Shown here: positions 5,232-6,790 of the stretch, piece after piece
Position numbering within the stretch: the first letter of the stretch is position 1
Layout: each line of letters starts with the position of its first letter
Origin: Phycisphaerales bacterium
Lineage (GTDB): Bacteria; Planctomycetota; Phycisphaerae; Phycisphaerales; Phycisphaeraceae
Assembly (NCBI GenBank): GCA_012031455.1
Contig: JAAUTM010000071.1
Span: 1-6,790, forward strand
Direction of reading: 5' to 3'
Length of the DNA stretch: 6,790 nucleotides
The notes under the pieces: model-generated
What the model was told of the DNA's origin: nothing
The model's database searches: none
Seen by the model: the letters and a program-made list of their open reading frames with translations, nothing else
Translations under genes and position numbers: made by a program

Positions 5232-6452
5232 ATGTCGCCGATGCCCTTGTGGTCACGTTTACTGCTTGCCCTTTTGATCGCTGTTCTCGCGGTGGTCGGA
5301 CTGTTTCTCATCGTGCGTCTGTATCCCAATCGATCCGGCAAAACTCCCGCCCCCGCCCCCGGCGTGTCGACGTTCGATCCTGAATCATCACCCCTGAACC
5401 ATGCATCACCGGGGCTGAATCTACCCTGGCCTGATGTGAACGTGGTCATGCAGCATGAAACGCTGCTGCGTCCATGGTCCGGTCGGTGGCAGCAATCGGG
5501 GCCGGATCCGCTCAAAATAAATGGGCGATTCGTGCTTCGATATCTGCCATCATCCGCTGGTTTTTTACGTCTATCAGGCCCGACGATGAACCGGTTCCAA
5601 CTCGACCTGTGGGATGGTTCGCAAGGGGTTCGTCTGACGATGGAAGAGGACCAGGTGATACGCAGCTACCAAATACAATCGATGCTTTCTCAGCCGGTGC
5701 CTGCCCCGGGCACCTTGCGAGATGACCGTTTCTACCGAAAACATTCATTGCTACGGCTGGAAAAATCCATCGCTCATCGCTGGCGTAACAATCCGCCTCA
5801 TTCAGGAGTGGATGCGGATCATTTTACAGTGCGCTGGACGGGTTTCGTTCACGTGCCACGGGAGGGCATGCATTACTTTGAAGCCCAAACCGATGATGGT
5901 TGCCGGTTGCGGATTGATGGCAAACTGGTCATCGATGATTGGAAAGGCCACCAGCTCCAATGGGCCAAGGGCAACATGCACCTGTCGCGCGGCTGGCATG
6001 GTTTTGTTTTTGAATATTATGAAACCATCGGGGATGCAACGGCGTGTCTTTTCTGGGCACGCCCCGGTCAGATTCGCAGCGAGATACCCGCAAACTTTGT
6101 CACCCCGGCAGCCGACGATACCCACGACTGGCTCACACGTTTGAAACCTGACAGCATTGATCCCGATGAAGACCCCGACAAGCAGGGCTGGCTGGCGGTT
6201 TATTTCTGGGGACCAACTCAGTATCCGCCGCTGTCTGAGCCAGCGAGCATTGAGCCTATTGATCTGGACACCCAGCCCGACTGGCGGCCCGACAGCCCTC
6301 TGGACATTCGCTACCGGGATGGCCAGGTACTGCTCACACGTGGCCCGCACCCGCTGCTGGCTGTGCCCATGCAGGCCCCGCCCTCTGCAGCAACGCTGCA
6401 AATCGATGGACAACTGCGTACGCTGCAATATCTCCCTGTCACTCATGAATGA
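5232..6452 (+). CDS. Membrane-anchored PA14-domain protein
   Basis: The 406-residue product starts with a short polar stretch and one hydrophobic helix (about residues 8-31), then a Pro/Ala/Ser-rich linker. This suggests an uncleaved anchor with the rest outside the cytoplasm. A PA14 domain, a beta-sandwich that usually binds carbohydrates, lies at about residues 180-280. Its hallmarks are FTVRWTGFV, TDDGCRLRIDGKLVIDDW and FEYYE, followed by LFWARPG. The regions before it (about 60-170) and after it (about 300-406) match no family I recognise, and no catalytic motif is visible. The start is uncertain: GTG 5214 is in frame upstream and no clear ribosome binding site precedes either. ATG 5232 places the hydrophobic helix at a usual distance from the N-terminus. 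It lies beyond the terminator, so it is a separate unit. The frame is intact, unlike most of its neighbours. Confidence 0.8.
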   Translation: MSPMPLWSRLLLALLIAVLAVVGLFLIVRLYPNRSGKTPAPAPGVSTFDPESSPLNHASPGLNLPWPDVNVVMQHETLLRPWSGRWQQSGPDPLKINGRFVLRYLPSSAGFLRLSGPTMNRFQLDLWDGSQGVRLTMEEDQVIRSYQIQSMLSQPVPAPGTLRDDRFYRKHSLLRLEKSIAHRWRNNPPHSGVDADHFTVRWTGFVHVPREGMHYFEAQTDDGCRLRIDGKLVIDDWKGHQLQWAKGNMHLSRGWHGFVFEYYETIGDATACLFWARPGQIRSEIPANFVTPAADDTHDWLTRLKPDSIDPDEDPDKQGWLAVYFWGPTQYPPLSEPASIEPIDLDTQPDWRPDSPLDIRYRDGQVLLTRGPHPLLAVPMQAPPSAATLQIDGQLRTLQYLPVTHE

Positions 6453-6547
6453 TTGCATACATTTATTCACCCAATAGTAGAATCGACTGCTTGAGATTCC
6501 ACCCATACCGGTGCGATTTCCAAAGCAAAATTGTTTACACTGTCATC

Positions 6548-6790
6548 ATGAACCCACAACTCCCACAAGGCGTGACTCTAACCACTGGCCAAGGCGGTTT
6601 GCAACGATTGCAGATCGACACCCCGCTGTGTCAGGCGGAGCTTTATCTGCAAGGCGCTCACCTCTGCCACTGGCAACCCAAAACCCAGACTCACCCGGTG
6701 CTTTGGATGAGCAAAAGCAGTTGGTACGCAACCGGCAAGCCCTGCGTGGCGGGGTGCCGATCTGTTTTCCGTGGTTCGGGCCGCACCCCA
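6548..6790 (+). CDS. Aldose 1-epimerase family, D-hexose-6-phosphate mutarotase-like (5' part, frameshifted)
   Basis: Only the first 80 or so residues are in the window. After MNPQLPQGVTLTTGQGGLQR comes AELYLQGAHLCHWQP, then HPVLWMSKSSWYATGKP, which fits the opening of the YeaD-like branch of the aldose 1-epimerase fold. The next conserved block, LRGGVPICFPWFGPHP, is in another frame, entered at 6742. Restoring one C to the CCC run at 6740-6742 joins them. Members interconvert alpha and beta anomers of hexose 6-phosphates in the cytoplasm. There is no ribosome binding site before ATG 6548, so the message may be leaderless or the start may differ. A TAGAAT box at 6478-6483 is a weak promoter candidate. 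The 95-bp spacer before the gene holds nothing else. Confidence 0.8.
   Translation, partial: MNPQLPQGVTLTTGQGGLQRLQIDTPLCQAELYLQGAHLCHWQPKTQTHPVLWMSKSSWYATGKPCVAGCRSVFRGSGRTP

Noticed and set aside
6453..6547. Promoter for the mutarotase gene (TTGCAT near 6453, TAGAAT at 6478; also TACACT at 6536)
   Set aside because: The TAGAAT box is fair but the -35 match is only three of six with 19-bp spacing, and TACACT has no -35 at a suitable distance.

Overview
The window is a late stretch of a bacterial ribosomal-protein (spc/alpha) gene cluster, all on the + strand, followed by two unrelated genes. Order: secY (3' part), map, infA, rpmJ, rpsM, rpsK, rpoA, rplQ, a strong rho-independent terminator, a membrane-anchored PA14-domain protein, and the 5' end of a hexose-phosphate-mutarotase-like gene. 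Gene order, a long Ala/Pro-rich tail on L17 and the PA14 protein suggest a Planctomycetota-type bacterium, perhaps Phycisphaerae. This is inference from context; no marker here proves it.

The cluster genes supply the Sec translocase channel, removal of the initiator methionine, translation initiation factor 1, ribosomal proteins L36, S13, S11 and L17, and the RNA polymerase alpha subunit. Two genes often found in such clusters, adk between secY and map and rpsD between rpsK and rpoA, are absent. Spacers are long for a ribosomal operon. A near-consensus promoter lies just upstream of map, so map and the genes after it probably have their own transcript start. The hairpin plus T-tract after rplQ ends the cluster.

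Six of the ten protein genes (secY, map, rpsK, rpoA, rplQ and the mutarotase) have apparent single-base frameshifts, eight in all. In each, conserved protein sequence continues cleanly in another frame. Several lie in short homopolymers and the directions are mixed. The simplest reading is indel error in the assembly, not biology. One indel also removes the map stop codon and creates a false Map-IF1 fusion frame.

The most unusual real structure is in the spacers. Several carry a different short-word array or palindromic element: AGTGGCCR octamers and an AGCTGGG-type inverted repeat after secY, GGTCCAA heptamers with inverted copies after infA, TTTCGAA heptamers after rpoA, then a pair of 32-bp repeats exactly 100 bp apart flanking a GTAG-headed REP-like palindrome. 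I see no new defence, mobile or RNA-guided system.
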